Shown in pieces: positions 46,225 through 56,441 of a stretch of DNA of 63,504 bases. Below the pieces are notes generated by a model, which was given only the letters and a program-made list of their open reading frames with translations, did not search any database and had not been told where the DNA came from. The DNA comes from Acanthamoeba castellanii str. Neff (Eukaryota > Discosea > Longamoebia > Acanthamoebidae), in NCBI RefSeq assembly GCF_000313135.1, contig NW_004457396.1, forward strand, positions 11,281 to 74,784, read 5' to 3'. Both the position numbers and the translations under genes were made by a program. How positions within the stretch are numbered: position 1 is the first letter of the stretch; each line of letters begins with the position of its first letter.

Positions 46225-49200
46225 ATGGCAGCGAACAAACCATTTGTCTCCAAGGAGATGAAGGGGCTGAGTCAGCAGATCAAGAAGCTTGCGGGCGAGC
46301 AGAAGGCGTTGCGCAAGCAACTGAGGGAGCACGCCCAGAAGGTAATTGATTCCAAGTTTGACGATAAGCTGTTGGATGCGCTCGAGGAGCTGGAAAAGAA
46401 AGAAGTGGAGATGGAGACCCAGCACATCGCTCTTCGCCGCTCCTGGCTCGACGCGACACAGAAAGAGAGACGAGAGCGTCTCCAGGAATCGCAGAGCAAG
46501 TTGAGCAAGAGCGGCGGCCTGGCGAGTAGTAGGTCCATCTTCTCCAATTCGGTGGCTCCGCGGCAGCTCGACGAGCTCAGCACTCGCGTATTCGGTAAGA
46601 GCTCGCGCGCTGCACTCAAGGGTCCCAACCCCTTCCTCGAGGAGCAGTACGTTTCGCAAACACTTCCAAATTAATTTCATCGCGAGCTGCGGCTAATTTG
46701 CGAGCATTTCATACTAGACAACAAGCAGGTGGCGCTGAGCTGGACCACGACATCTCGACTTGGGAGCTCAGGAGCGAAGAAATCGCCTTCGGAACGAACA
46801 AGCTCGGCGAGGGATCGTTCGGTTCCGTCACGGAAGGCAAGCTTCGCGGCAAATCGGTGGCCATCAAGACTATGTACACTCTCCCCGCTCTTACCTCCAT
46901 CCATCGCCTCCTTTGAAGCTCACTTCCTCCTTCGCCGCAGCACGCCGAAGTATGACGCAGATGAGATCAACTCAATTCTGGATGATTTCAGAAATGAGTG
47001 CGCTGTTATGAGGTACTGCTTTCGAGTGCAGTGTTTGAGCGGAGTAGCTAGTACCACACTCACCTTGCTTCCCTTGCTCAAATTAACAGCAAGCTCTTGC
47101 ACCCCAACGTGCTGCTGCTGATGGGCGTCTGCATCGATCGCAAGGCCCAGAGCGATCAGCTCAAACTCATCATGGTCACTGAGCTTATGGCACGAGGTGA
47201 CTTTTCCGTCCCATTCCTCATCTTGGCTGAACATTTCGCTCACCAAATTAAATGCTTCCAGGTAGCGTGTTCGATCTTTTGCACAAGGATGCGAAGCGGA
47301 AGATCGTTTTCAAGCAGAGGATGAAGTTTGCCAAAGATGCTTGCCTGGGCATGAATTGGCTTCATCTGTCCAATCCTCCTATCCTGTACGATCAAGCCCT
47401 CCCCCCTACGCGTTTCATTGCGCTGCCACTGACGCTGTTACAATTGGTGCGGTACAGGCATCTCGACCTTAAGACCGCAAATCTGCTGGTGGATCAAAAT
47501 TGGGTGGCGAAGGTGTCGGATTTCGGTCTTTCAAGGTACAGTGCCGCTCACTCAACGCTCAATTCTGTATTCTCCACGCTCACGCTCCTGCTCGCTCGCG
47601 CCCTTCTCACCAAACAGAGTGAAGAAGGCGGACAAGAACAAGGGCGCCACCGGTTCGCCCGTGTACATGGCGCCTGAGGTTTTGGCGGACAAGGCCTACG
47701 ACGAAAAGGCCGACGTCTTCAGTTTTGCTGTCGTGCTGTGGGAGCTAGTGACCAACAAGAAGCCCTACGAGGAGGAGCAGTTCGAGTCCTTGGACGGTAC
47801 TACAGATCTCATTCGCTGGCTGGTGACCTCGCTTTATACTCACGCCCCCCCCCCATTGCGCCTGTACAGAAATCTACGACCACGTGGTGATCGATGGCGC
47901 TCGACCCAAGATTCCCGCTGAGTGCCCGCCTCAGCTGTCGGAGCTCATTAAGAAGTGCTGGGACACCGATCCTGCCCAGAGGCCCACGTTCCAGAGCATC
48001 ATCGACTCACACCTGCTTGATGAAGGTACATCGTTGTTTACTTTTTCCGTTCCAGCGCCTTGGCCCTGTGCAGTGCTCGATTGGATTGAGCCATTTGTTA
48101 TTGGTTGCATGCCCACACCCATGGCGTGTACACTTTGTCACTGTGGCATATTGAATGTTGGGCGAGGTCGAACGCCGGCCTTGTCCGCGAAACTTACAAG
48201 CGGATGTGCTCAATCTTATCCACGCACATCCGTCTCTGTTTTCGCTACACCTTTCCTTTTTCTATTGTTCCAGGCTTCCCTCTCATCTCTATCTCATCTC
48301 TTGTCCCCACGACTCACAACGTTTTTTTTTTTTTCATTCTTCTGAACAGTGATCGTCGACGCCATCATCAGCAACACCAACCAAGACGCCCGTGCCTTCT
48401 GGAAGAAGTGCTTCACCGAAAAGGACGAAATCCTCGAGGCCGTGAAGTGGAAGGTGCGTGCTTTCCCTCCTCGTTCCCTGGCCCTGACCCCGACTGATGT
48501 CTGGACTTTCGCCTCTTTAGACTTTCATTCGAGAGCTGGTCACTTTCTGCAAGATCGAGTTCCCCCAGGGTTCTGTCATTGACGACCAAATTGAAGTCAA
48601 GTCGCTCAAGCTGGTGCTAGGTTTGTCATGCGTCTCTTGCCCACACCTACTGCCCCACACGTTGGACTAATCGCGAACCCTTTCGACCCAACAGCGAACA
48701 AGGAGGACGTGGTGACGATCGAAAATTTCAGCAGAGCGCTGGAGTGGTTTGGACCCTTTACGCTCGATCGTCAGTTCATGGACAACGTGCAGGACACCAT
48801 CTCCATCAGCGGTTTCTTTGGCGACATCTCCAGCCAAGAGGCCGAGCAGATCATGGCCGGCAAGAAAGCGGTACGGAGCTGCTTCTCACCTTCGCGCCTG
48901 TGGCAGGCTTGCCAGCCAATTTAGTGCACTCACCGGTGTCTGTCCTACCTACTCTGTACGTACAGGGCCAGTACATGGTCAGGTTCAGCACGCAGCAGCC
49001 CGGTTTCTACACCATCACCGCCATGTCCGAAGAGAACGCGCTGAAGCACTACCGCATCAAGCACAAGGCCGGCTTGGGCTTCCTCTTGGGCAATGCGGAG
49101 TACCCATCTCTCCCGAAGCTCATCAAGGCCAACAGGAAGGAGCTCTACCTGAAGGTACGTCTCTCGACACCTCGCACCTTTCACCGTTCGTCTTCATGTT

Positions 49201-49465
49201 GGAGCATAGTGATGTCTTTACCACGGTAATGATTTTCATCTCTGATTATAACCATTATCCAAATATCTCCTGAATGCTCGTATTATCGCATGAAGAAGAC
49301 AACGGCAACTTCATTCTCAAGCGTCTCTTCTTCCACGACAATAGCTGACACTTTTACCCTTCTTCTTCTTCTCTACAGCGTGCGGTCAAGGGCTCCAAGT
49401 ACTCGCAGTTGTTCGTGGCGCACGAGGAGAAGAACGAGTCCGCCTACATCGAGATGATGGTGTAA
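46225..49465 (+). CDS. SHK-type tyrosine-kinase-like kinase with C-terminal SH2 domain
   Basis: Kinase-SH2 protein like Dictyostelium SHK kinases, which signal at the cell cortex. The N-terminal 150 residues form a coiled coil ([20 protein letters not shown]). The kinase domain begins [10 protein letters not shown], with Gly loop LGEGSFGSV and VAIK (ATP-binding Lys). The catalytic loop is [12 protein letters not shown] (Leu in place of the Arg of HRD), with DFGLS and APE in [17 protein letters not shown]. The C-lobe has [20 protein letters not shown] and [12 protein letters not shown]. After a spacer with [15 protein letters not shown], the SH2 domain contains [19 protein letters not shown] (phosphotyrosine-binding Arg in VRFS), then [12 protein letters not shown], and ends ESAYIEMMV. 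At least ten short introns. Substrate unknown. Confidence 0.88.
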
Positions 49466-50215
49466 ACAGATCTAAGGGGGGAGACGAGGCCGGTACGCCG
49501 AGGAGAAAAGCACCACCGCCGCACAACCTCTGGACCGGAGAGAAGAGAGAGAGAGAGAGAAGGAGGAGTGGAGTGTGTCTAGTTGTGTATCAATACCCCA
49601 TCATCGACCATCGCGAGTACCGGTGGCAGGAGAAGAATTGTATTACTCTTTGTACACCCCCGCCCCCATCTTCATCTTGGTGGAGGTCGCACGTGAGACT
49701 ACCCAGAGATGTGGGGATTGTATGATTCTTAAAAATAAAAAAATCACGCAGAGGGTGTAGGGCATCAGCTGTTGTGCAGAGGCCCAGAGCATCCAACCTG
49801 CTCTCGGGCGTCATTGAGCTCGTCAACCGCTGCCGCCAACTTCGCTCAGCGCCAGGTCAGCAACGACCAGTGCCACGCCATCCCTCTTGGCCTTATCGAG
49901 TAGGGCTTGTGGAACCCCTCGTCTACGGCCGCAGCAACTGCCGCATCCGCGCCCAGTTCGCGGGCGGCGGGCGCGGCCCGGTCGCTGCTGCTGGTGGTCG
50001 CCGCGCCACTGCTCGTTCTGCCGGCACTGGCCTGTTTCGCCGCTCGGCTCTACTCTTGTTAGTGCGATCAGCCGGCGGAGAAGACGACAACCACAACAAC
50101 GACCACGACGAAGAACGAAAGAAGAGAGCAAGATCGGTCTTGAAGCCTAGTTATCATCAACGGCGAAGAAGAACCAGTGCACGGCAACACTTGACATTCT
50201 CTCGATGAAGCCTGA
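49466..50215. other. Convergent intergenic region with unassigned GC-rich block
   Basis: Lies between the 3' ends of the kinase and oxidoreductase genes. A (GA)n tract lies near 49545-49560. The block 49774-50208 is GC-rich and open on both strands (144 residues on plus). I recognise no domain and cannot choose a frame, so no gene is claimed. Confidence 0.35.
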
Positions 50216-52141
50216 TTACTCAATCTTGCCCAACCTATGACCGCTCTCCAGGTACCTACGGGTGTCAGCCCACGAGCAGGTCTTGACGGCCTTGAGTCGC
50301 CCCTCGAACTTGTCCATCGCGAATGCCTCAAATTCCTTACCCAGGGCGTGTAACTGGTAAGCCACGACACCACATACAAGAGAGGAATGCGGACTATGTG
50401 ATACACATGTCTCTCGTACTACTTACCTTGGTGAGCTTCATCTGGTAGTTGAGCGAGCGCGCCCTCAGCGTCGATCCGCGAATGCTCAACCTGCACAGAG
50501 ACAACCCAACGACCGCGGTGTGTGCGTGGTGTGTGGTGTGTGTAGTGTGTGTGTTGTGTGTTATGTGTGGTGTGTGTGTGTGTGTGGTGTGTGTGGTGTT
50601 AGAACAAAAAGGGCGTTTGAGTCTCGCTAAAGTAGGCCTGTACCGCTTGCGCAGAATGGCCACAACATCGCAACTGAAGATCTGGGAGCCGCTCCAGAAC
50701 GCCAGCAGCACCAGCGTGCCGTCTGCATTTTTGGTTTGAATTAACAACAAAAAGCGAAAATGAAAGCGAAAGAGAAAGCGAAAGCGAAGATGAAAGGGCG
50801 TACCCATGGCGAGGGCGGCCAGGTTCTGCTCCCAGAACGGCGCTCCGACGACATCGATGATGATGTCAACGCCCTTGCCTCCGGTGAGCGAGAGCACCTT
50901 GTCGGCCCATCTGCCCTCGTTTTCGCGGAGGTCGATGGTCTCGTCGGCGCCCACCTCGTGACAGAAGCTCAGCTTATCCTTCAACGCCGTGATGATCACC
51001 TGCGTGGTTACGAAACGTCAGCCCACCAACACCACACGCACGCACGCACGCACACACAGAACACACAGCACACGACACATGCCTGGGTGTTGTCGAACAG
51101 CTTGGCGAGTTGAATGGCGGATGTGCCTACGCCGCTGTACTAGACGCGTGACAGACCAACGGATGATGTCAACACCACATGTACGCCATAAAGAAGAGGG
51201 CGGGGGAGAGTAGAAGTAGAGGGGGGGGGCGAGCGTACGCCGGCGTGGATGAGGACGCGCTTGTTGGCCTCGAGGCCGCCGATCCACACGAGCGCCTGGT
51301 AGGCCGTGAGAAAGACCTCCGGAATGGCCGCCGCCTCTTCGTCAGACAAGTTCTCGGGAATCTGAAGAATGCACACGAAGTGGGAGGGGGATGAGGCCAA
51401 CTACATGACACAACACGCACCACACGACACACACGACACACACGACACACACGACACACACGACACACACGACACACACCCACAAAACACACAGGAAAAA
51501 GAGTGTGATGGACAGCAGCCCGTACGTGCATGGCGGTGTCCTGGTGGATGACGCAGTACTCGGCAAGGCCTCCGCCAAGCAGCGCACTGCCCGGGTCACA
51601 CGCGCGCGCACACGACACGACACGACCAACGACACGACCAACGACACGACACGACCAACGACACGACCAACGACACGACACGATCAAACATGATAAGGCG
51701 GGGATGATTGCCCTGGACGAGGGAATGTGTTTGACAGACCGTACCACACGCGATCGCCGGCTTTGAACGAGGTCACACCTTCGCCGACCTCTTCGACCAC
51801 GCCCGCCATCTCGAGGCCCAGCACCGCAGGGTCGCCCTGCGGAGGCGGATACTTGGGCAGCCTGCAAGGAATCTTATTAAATTCTATTTGTATAGATAGA
51901 AGGCCTATAACTCGACATATTCTTCTCAATAATATAGAAATATTATCGTATTAAGAACATTATTATTATACATATTATACTAATTATTAAAACATGGTGC
52001 GTACTGCTGGCCCGTGTGGGCATGATTGAGTGCAGTGATCTTGACCAGCAGATAGGCGTGCTTCAGTTCGGGCCTGGGCACGTCGTCTGCCACCGTGCCC
52101 GGCTCGCCCACCGACACCGCGCGCATCGTCTTGCTGCTCAT
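50216..52141 (-). CDS. PIG3-like NADPH quinone oxidoreductase
   Basis: Zinc-free medium-chain dehydrogenase (TP53I3/quinone oxidoreductase type) reducing quinones with NADPH. The start is MSSKTMRAVSVGEPGTVADD at 52141. Exons carry ITALNHAH, YPPPQGDPAVLGLEMAGVVE, VTSFKAGDRVWYGL, GGLAEYCVIHQ, LSDEEAAAIPEVFLTAYQAL, RVLIHAG followed after an intron by VGTSAIQLAKL (the split NADPH-binding Gly motif), HEVGADETIDLRE, GVDIIIDVVGAPFWEQNLAA, LLAFWSGSQ and LSIRGSTLRARS. The final exon ends YLESGHRLGKIE, like the IGKIVL end of the family. About nine introns, two with strong tandem repeats. A divergent gene starts 74 bases upstream. Confidence 0.88.
51411..51480. repeat. (ACACACGAC)n intronic repeat
   Basis: About seven ACGACACAC units in an oxidoreductase intron. 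Confidence 0.8.
51611..51682. repeat. CGACCAACGACA minisatellite in intron
   Basis: Tandem 12-base unit CGACCAACGACA with CGACA insertions, in an intron of the oxidoreductase gene. The same unit occurs at 54500-54597 in a different gene. Confidence 0.85.
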
Positions 52142-52215
52142 CTTTTTGAATTTCTTTAAAAGAGTGTTTTCCTTTTTGCGGTTTTATCTAACAATTTTAC
52201 TTTCTTTCTTGAGTT

Positions 52216-54197
52216 ATGGAAGAAGCAGAACCTGGCCTCACCTGGGCTGGGCTGCCTGGCGAAGTCCAACTCACAGTCTTTTCCTTCCTGCCACCCCTCG
52301 ACGTATGCTTCAAAAGGACAATATTGTTTGTTTTATTTCTGTATTGTTTACTAATTTTTTTAAATTTACTTTATTGTTGTGTCAGATGGTGGGCAGGGTG
52401 GCGCGGGTGTGCCAGGCCTGGCGCCTTATGTCGCTCGACCGCGCCCTCTGGCTTGCCCACTGCCGCGCCCTCTTCGGCGCCGCCGCTAAGTCCGCCCGGT
52501 TGGGTCGCGCAGCCGCCGACCATCGGGCGCGTTGCATTCCCGTGGTGCGGTGGCTGGACCAGTGGGACCGCCGCTACGCACAGGCCGCGGAGGCGGCTGC
52601 ATCGAGCGGCGATGACTCCCCAGAGCGGCGGCTCGAGCGAGTCGAGGCGCTCAACGACGAAAAGCTGTGCTGGGCCTGCGAACGCGGACTGGCCGGCCTC
52701 GTCCCCGCTCTCTGTATGGAATGCCTCAACGCCACACCCACACATTCTGCCCGACACCATCAGCCACCAGGCTGACTACATGTGTTGCGTCGTGTTGTGT
52801 TGCGTGTCGTGTCGTGTCGTCGTGTGTCGTGTGTCGTGTCATCAGTGGCCCGTCGAGACCCGAGGTACAACAGTGAGTCGCCCAACCCGCTGCTGGCCGC
52901 CATCGTGGCGGGCCACACCGAAGTGGTTGAGTGCTTCTTCCACCAGTTCACCGACGCCGGTACCGCCTGCGCTGCGCACCTTCCTCCACTAGGCCTGCCT
53001 GACGGGGGAATGCGCGGCAAGGCGCGGAGTCGTGGACGGTGTTCATCGACAGCGACCGGGTGCTGCAGGTGGCGCTCGACCTGGCGGTGTGGAACGGACG
53101 CACGGAGATCGCCTCGCGCCTGCTCTTTCTCTGGGACCAGAAGAACTTCACCCGTGAGCCCACCCACCTTTCCCCCTGCTTGCCGTTAGCCCGCTCACCA
53201 CGACACACGCGACACACGCGACACACGCGACACACGCGACACACGCGACACACGCGACACGCGACACACGCGACACACGCGACACTCGCGACTCACGGAC
53301 ACAGAAGCGGAGAACGCCCGCGCCGGGGGTCCGAAACAAACGTGGCAGAGGCTTCTTACGTGCGCGATCGACGCACGGCAGGTGGACGCAGCGCGCATGC
53401 TCCTGGGCCACGCGGTCATGCGCGAGCAAACGGTGCCCAGCCGCATCATGGCAAGCGCCGCGAAGACGGGAATCGAGGAGCTCGTGGCCCTGCTGCTCCT
53501 CAGCGGCAAATGCAGCCCAGACGCACTGCAAATTGGTGTGTGCGGGTGCGTGTCGTGCGTTGTGCCGTGTGTGCGGTGTTGGTTGGTTGGTTGGTGACCT
53601 GAGCCGTGGGCGCGACGACCAAACAAACAGGCTGTCACGCGGCCGTGCTCTCCGGCAATGAGCGGGTGGTGGACCTGTTCATACGGTTCGGCCTCGACAT
53701 CAACTCGGCCACTCCCTTGTCCGCCGCCGCCACCGTCGCCATGGCCCAGTACCTCCTCGACCAAGGCGCTGACCCGAACCATGGATGTCCGTTGGCCGAC
53801 GCTGCGCGCGGCTACCGAACGGCGGTGGCCCGGGTGCTGCTGCGCCACGGGGCGGAGCCCAACTCGCTCGACGCCGGCGGCTACGCGCCTTTGCATCGCG
53901 CCGTGTGTCGTGAAAGCGTGTACGCACACACGCACACACACACACGCACACACACGCACACACACGCACACACACGCACACAACTACGCGAGGGGTGGTG
54001 TTGACACGCGCCCGACCGACAGGGAGATGGTGGAGCTCCTGTTGGCCCACGGCGCCGATCCTGGCCTGCGCACGAGAGACGGCAAGAGCGCCCTGTGGCT
54101 GGTGCGCCAGGCCACCGAGTACGACGACATGTACTCCAACCTCGCCGACCTCGCCTACATCGAGCGTGCGCTGCTCGCCCGCCTTGCTTCCACCTGA
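52216..54197 (+). CDS. F-box/ankyrin-repeat protein
   Basis: Probable substrate adaptor for SCF-type ubiquitin ligases. The N-terminal F-box reads WAGLPGEVQLTVFSFLPPLD, then after an intron MVGRVARVCQAWRLMSLD. A helical region with SSGDDSPERRLERVEALNDE follows. Ankyrin repeats: NPLLAAIVAGHTEVVECFF, ALDLAVWNGRTEIASRLL, CIDARQVDAARMLLGHAV-like, GCHAAVLSGNERVVDLFIRF, SAAATVAMAQYLLDQGADPN, GYAPLHRAVCRE and REMVELLLAHGADPGLRT. The protein ends ERALLARLAST. Five or six introns, two of them strong tandem repeats (53198-53290 and 53928-53985). The repeats here are diverged, unlike the near-identical ones at 30427-31371. The target is unknown. Confidence 0.75.
53198..53290. repeat. (ACACACGCG)n intronic repeat
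   Basis: Tandem GACACACGC unit, about nine copies, in an intron of the F-box/ankyrin gene. A (CACACG)n tract follows at 53928-53985. Confidence 0.8.
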
Positions 54198-54204
54198 AGC
54201 GTAA

Positions 54205-54235
<31 letters not shown>

Positions 54236-54327
54236 AAATATAACAATTTTTAGTTGCGTAAATAAGCATTAAAATAAGTATATACCAAAAATACAAATAA
54301 TAACTGAAAAAAAATGCAATGTTTGGG

Positions 54328-56156
54328 TTATTGTTGAGGCAGACGGGCCTCGATGACGTTGACCTCTCCCTCGGCGCCGGCCACTTGGCTCAGCTCAAGG
54401 CCAGCATTGCGGAAGAGGGCGGTGAACTCGGCCTTGGTCCTTTCCTTGGCGCCCAGCAGGGTCATCATGTCTGTCCCAGAACAAAAAATGTGAGCAGCAC
54501 ACGACACGACACGACACGACTAACGACACGACCAACGACACGACCAACGACACGACCAACGACACGACCAACGACACGACACGACCAACGACACGAGAAG
54601 TCCGGCGTACGTAGGTCGAGTGCCTTGGCCATGCTTGGCTGAGGTCCGAGGGGCACGGTGTACTCCACCAGCAGCACCTTGGCGTGGTCCGGCATCGCCT
54701 TCTTCGTCGCCTTCAAGATCACCTCCGACTGCGTGTCGTATCACGTCGTGTGTCATGCGCCGTGCGTGTCATGTGTTCCGTGCGTGCCGTGCGTGCCGTG
54801 TATGTGCGCACCTTCTCATCGTCCCAGTCGTGGATGATGTGCTTCATGATGTAGGCGTCGGCGCCCGCCGGGATGCCTGCCTCGTCGTCCAGGAAGCTGC
54901 CGCCGTGGACCTCGACCCGGTCCTTGAGGTCGTCCGGCACCACCGCGTCCCTCACCACGCTGGGCAGGTCGAACAGGTGGCCCTTCCGAATGCCGGGGTA
55001 CTTGCGCAGGATGGCGAACAGCAGAGTGCCGAGGCCGCCGCCGATGTCGACGATGGAGGTGAGGCCCGAGAAGTCGTAGTTGCCCAGCACGTCGTGGATC
55101 TCCTTGGCCGTGAAGTTGCTCATCGCCGCGTTGAAGATCTGTCGTATGTAACATATAAGAAATATATATATATATATTAATGAGAGAAGTATATATATTA
55201 ATTTTATAGCACAGTATTACAATAACATAGTATAAAACGTCCAATCAAAAAGGAGAAGACGACGCACAGACCTTCTGCTCATGCGGGTGGGTCTCGTAGT
55301 AGTCCCAGGCCGAGTCGGTGCCCAGAGTGGCCTTGACCGAGGGCTTGCCGGTCTTGGCCGCGTCCAGGAAACCCGACCACGCCCTGTCCCAGCCCAAGAC
55401 CTCAGTCAAGAGCGTCATAGTAAGACGGTGGTGGGCGGTGGGCGGTGGGTGCGCACGTGTAGTGAGCGTAGCCGGCTTCGAGACGAACAGAGGAGCGCAT
55501 GGAGTTCTCGACGTCAGAGCGCAGCAGCTGGCTCGTGTCATTGAGCCCGAACTTGAACGTCCGGTGATACGCCACGTCCTATGCGGAAACGGCAAAAGCG
55601 CGTTTGAGAAGTTGCCGCCTATCAGCGCATACGCACGCACGCACGCACACCACGCAGCACACGCACACACGCACCACACGCACGCACGCACACGCACCAC
55701 ACGCACGCACGCGCACAACGCTAGGGATTCAAAGACGTACGTCAGGCGAACCGTGGAGCTACATGTCAAGGATGCCGATGCTGGCCACGAAGCGCAGCAC
55801 GCGGAACAGGGAGCGCGGGTCGGTGTCAGGAATCGCCGCTGCGATCTCCTCCGCCGTGGCCGGTCCTCCCTGCGAACCACACAACGAACAGTGCAAATAA
55901 AAATATAAATTGTAAATATATAAAAATGGTATGTGGCCTAAGAATATATAAGAACATTGGCATCTGAGAGGGGGGGGGTTACGTGTTGGTGGATGATGTC
56001 GGCTACGCCCATCTCGGCTACAGCGTGGAGGGCCTTCGAGGCCCAAAAGCCTGGGACACGTGGAGAGCGAGACAACCGGTCAGGTACTACACAATACCAA
56101 GTGGGGGGGGGGGCTTTGGTCGAACCAGTCACGATGCGCAGCAGGAGCTCGGCCAT
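54328..56156 (-). CDS. COMT-type SAM-dependent O-methyltransferase
   Basis: Small-molecule O-methyltransferase (plant COMT/hydroxyneurosporene type). The start is MAELLLRIVTGS at 56156. The N-terminal dimerisation/winged-helix part has GFWASKALHAVAEMGVADII, PATAEEIAAAIPDTDPRSLF and RVLRFVASIGILDM (the usual RxLR helix). The catalytic domain has SIVDIGGGLGTLLFAILRKY (SAM motif I), HLFDLPSVVRDA, VEVHGGSFLDDEAGIPAGAD, AYIMKHIIHDWDDEK with the catalytic His (HDW), and ends GLELSQVAGAEGEVNVIEAR then LPQQ. About seven introns, including a CGACCAACGACA minisatellite and (CACGCA)n. The substrate cannot be inferred. Confidence 0.88.
54500..54597. repeat. CGACCAACGACA minisatellite in intron
   Basis: Tandem 12-base units in an intron of the O-methyltransferase, same unit as 51611-51682. 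Confidence 0.85.
55622..55722. repeat. (CACGCA)n intronic repeat
   Basis: CACGCACGCA and CACCACACGCA units in an O-methyltransferase intron. Confidence 0.8.
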
Positions 56157-56441
56157 GTCTGTCTGCTCTGAGAGTGGATGAGGTTCTAGCTTGGGTGGTG
56201 TCTGTGATGCTGTGTACAATGAGTGGTCTCTTCTCAATCCTGTTTCAGGTGTCGGTCAACCGCGATTTCGTCGCGTCCGGTTGGTGGGCTCGAGCCTTGG
56301 TCAGACCGCCATACATGCACGACCTTCTAGAAGAGGAAGAAGAAGAACACGTGCGGTGGTTCGCAGATCTCTCCTCTTTGTTTCAAAAATGGTTCAAGGG
56401 GGGTGCAGCAGACGAGCAGCTGCCGGCCCAGAAGAGGACTG

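Noticed and set aside
49774..50208. 144-residue plus-strand frame as a gene
   Set aside because: Arg-rich, no domain, no start or splice support. The opposite strand is equally open, so only the region is described.
50518..50600. GTGTGG repeats as telomere-like sequence
   Set aside because: An irregular GT-rich intronic tract with no fixed telomeric unit, in the middle of a gene.
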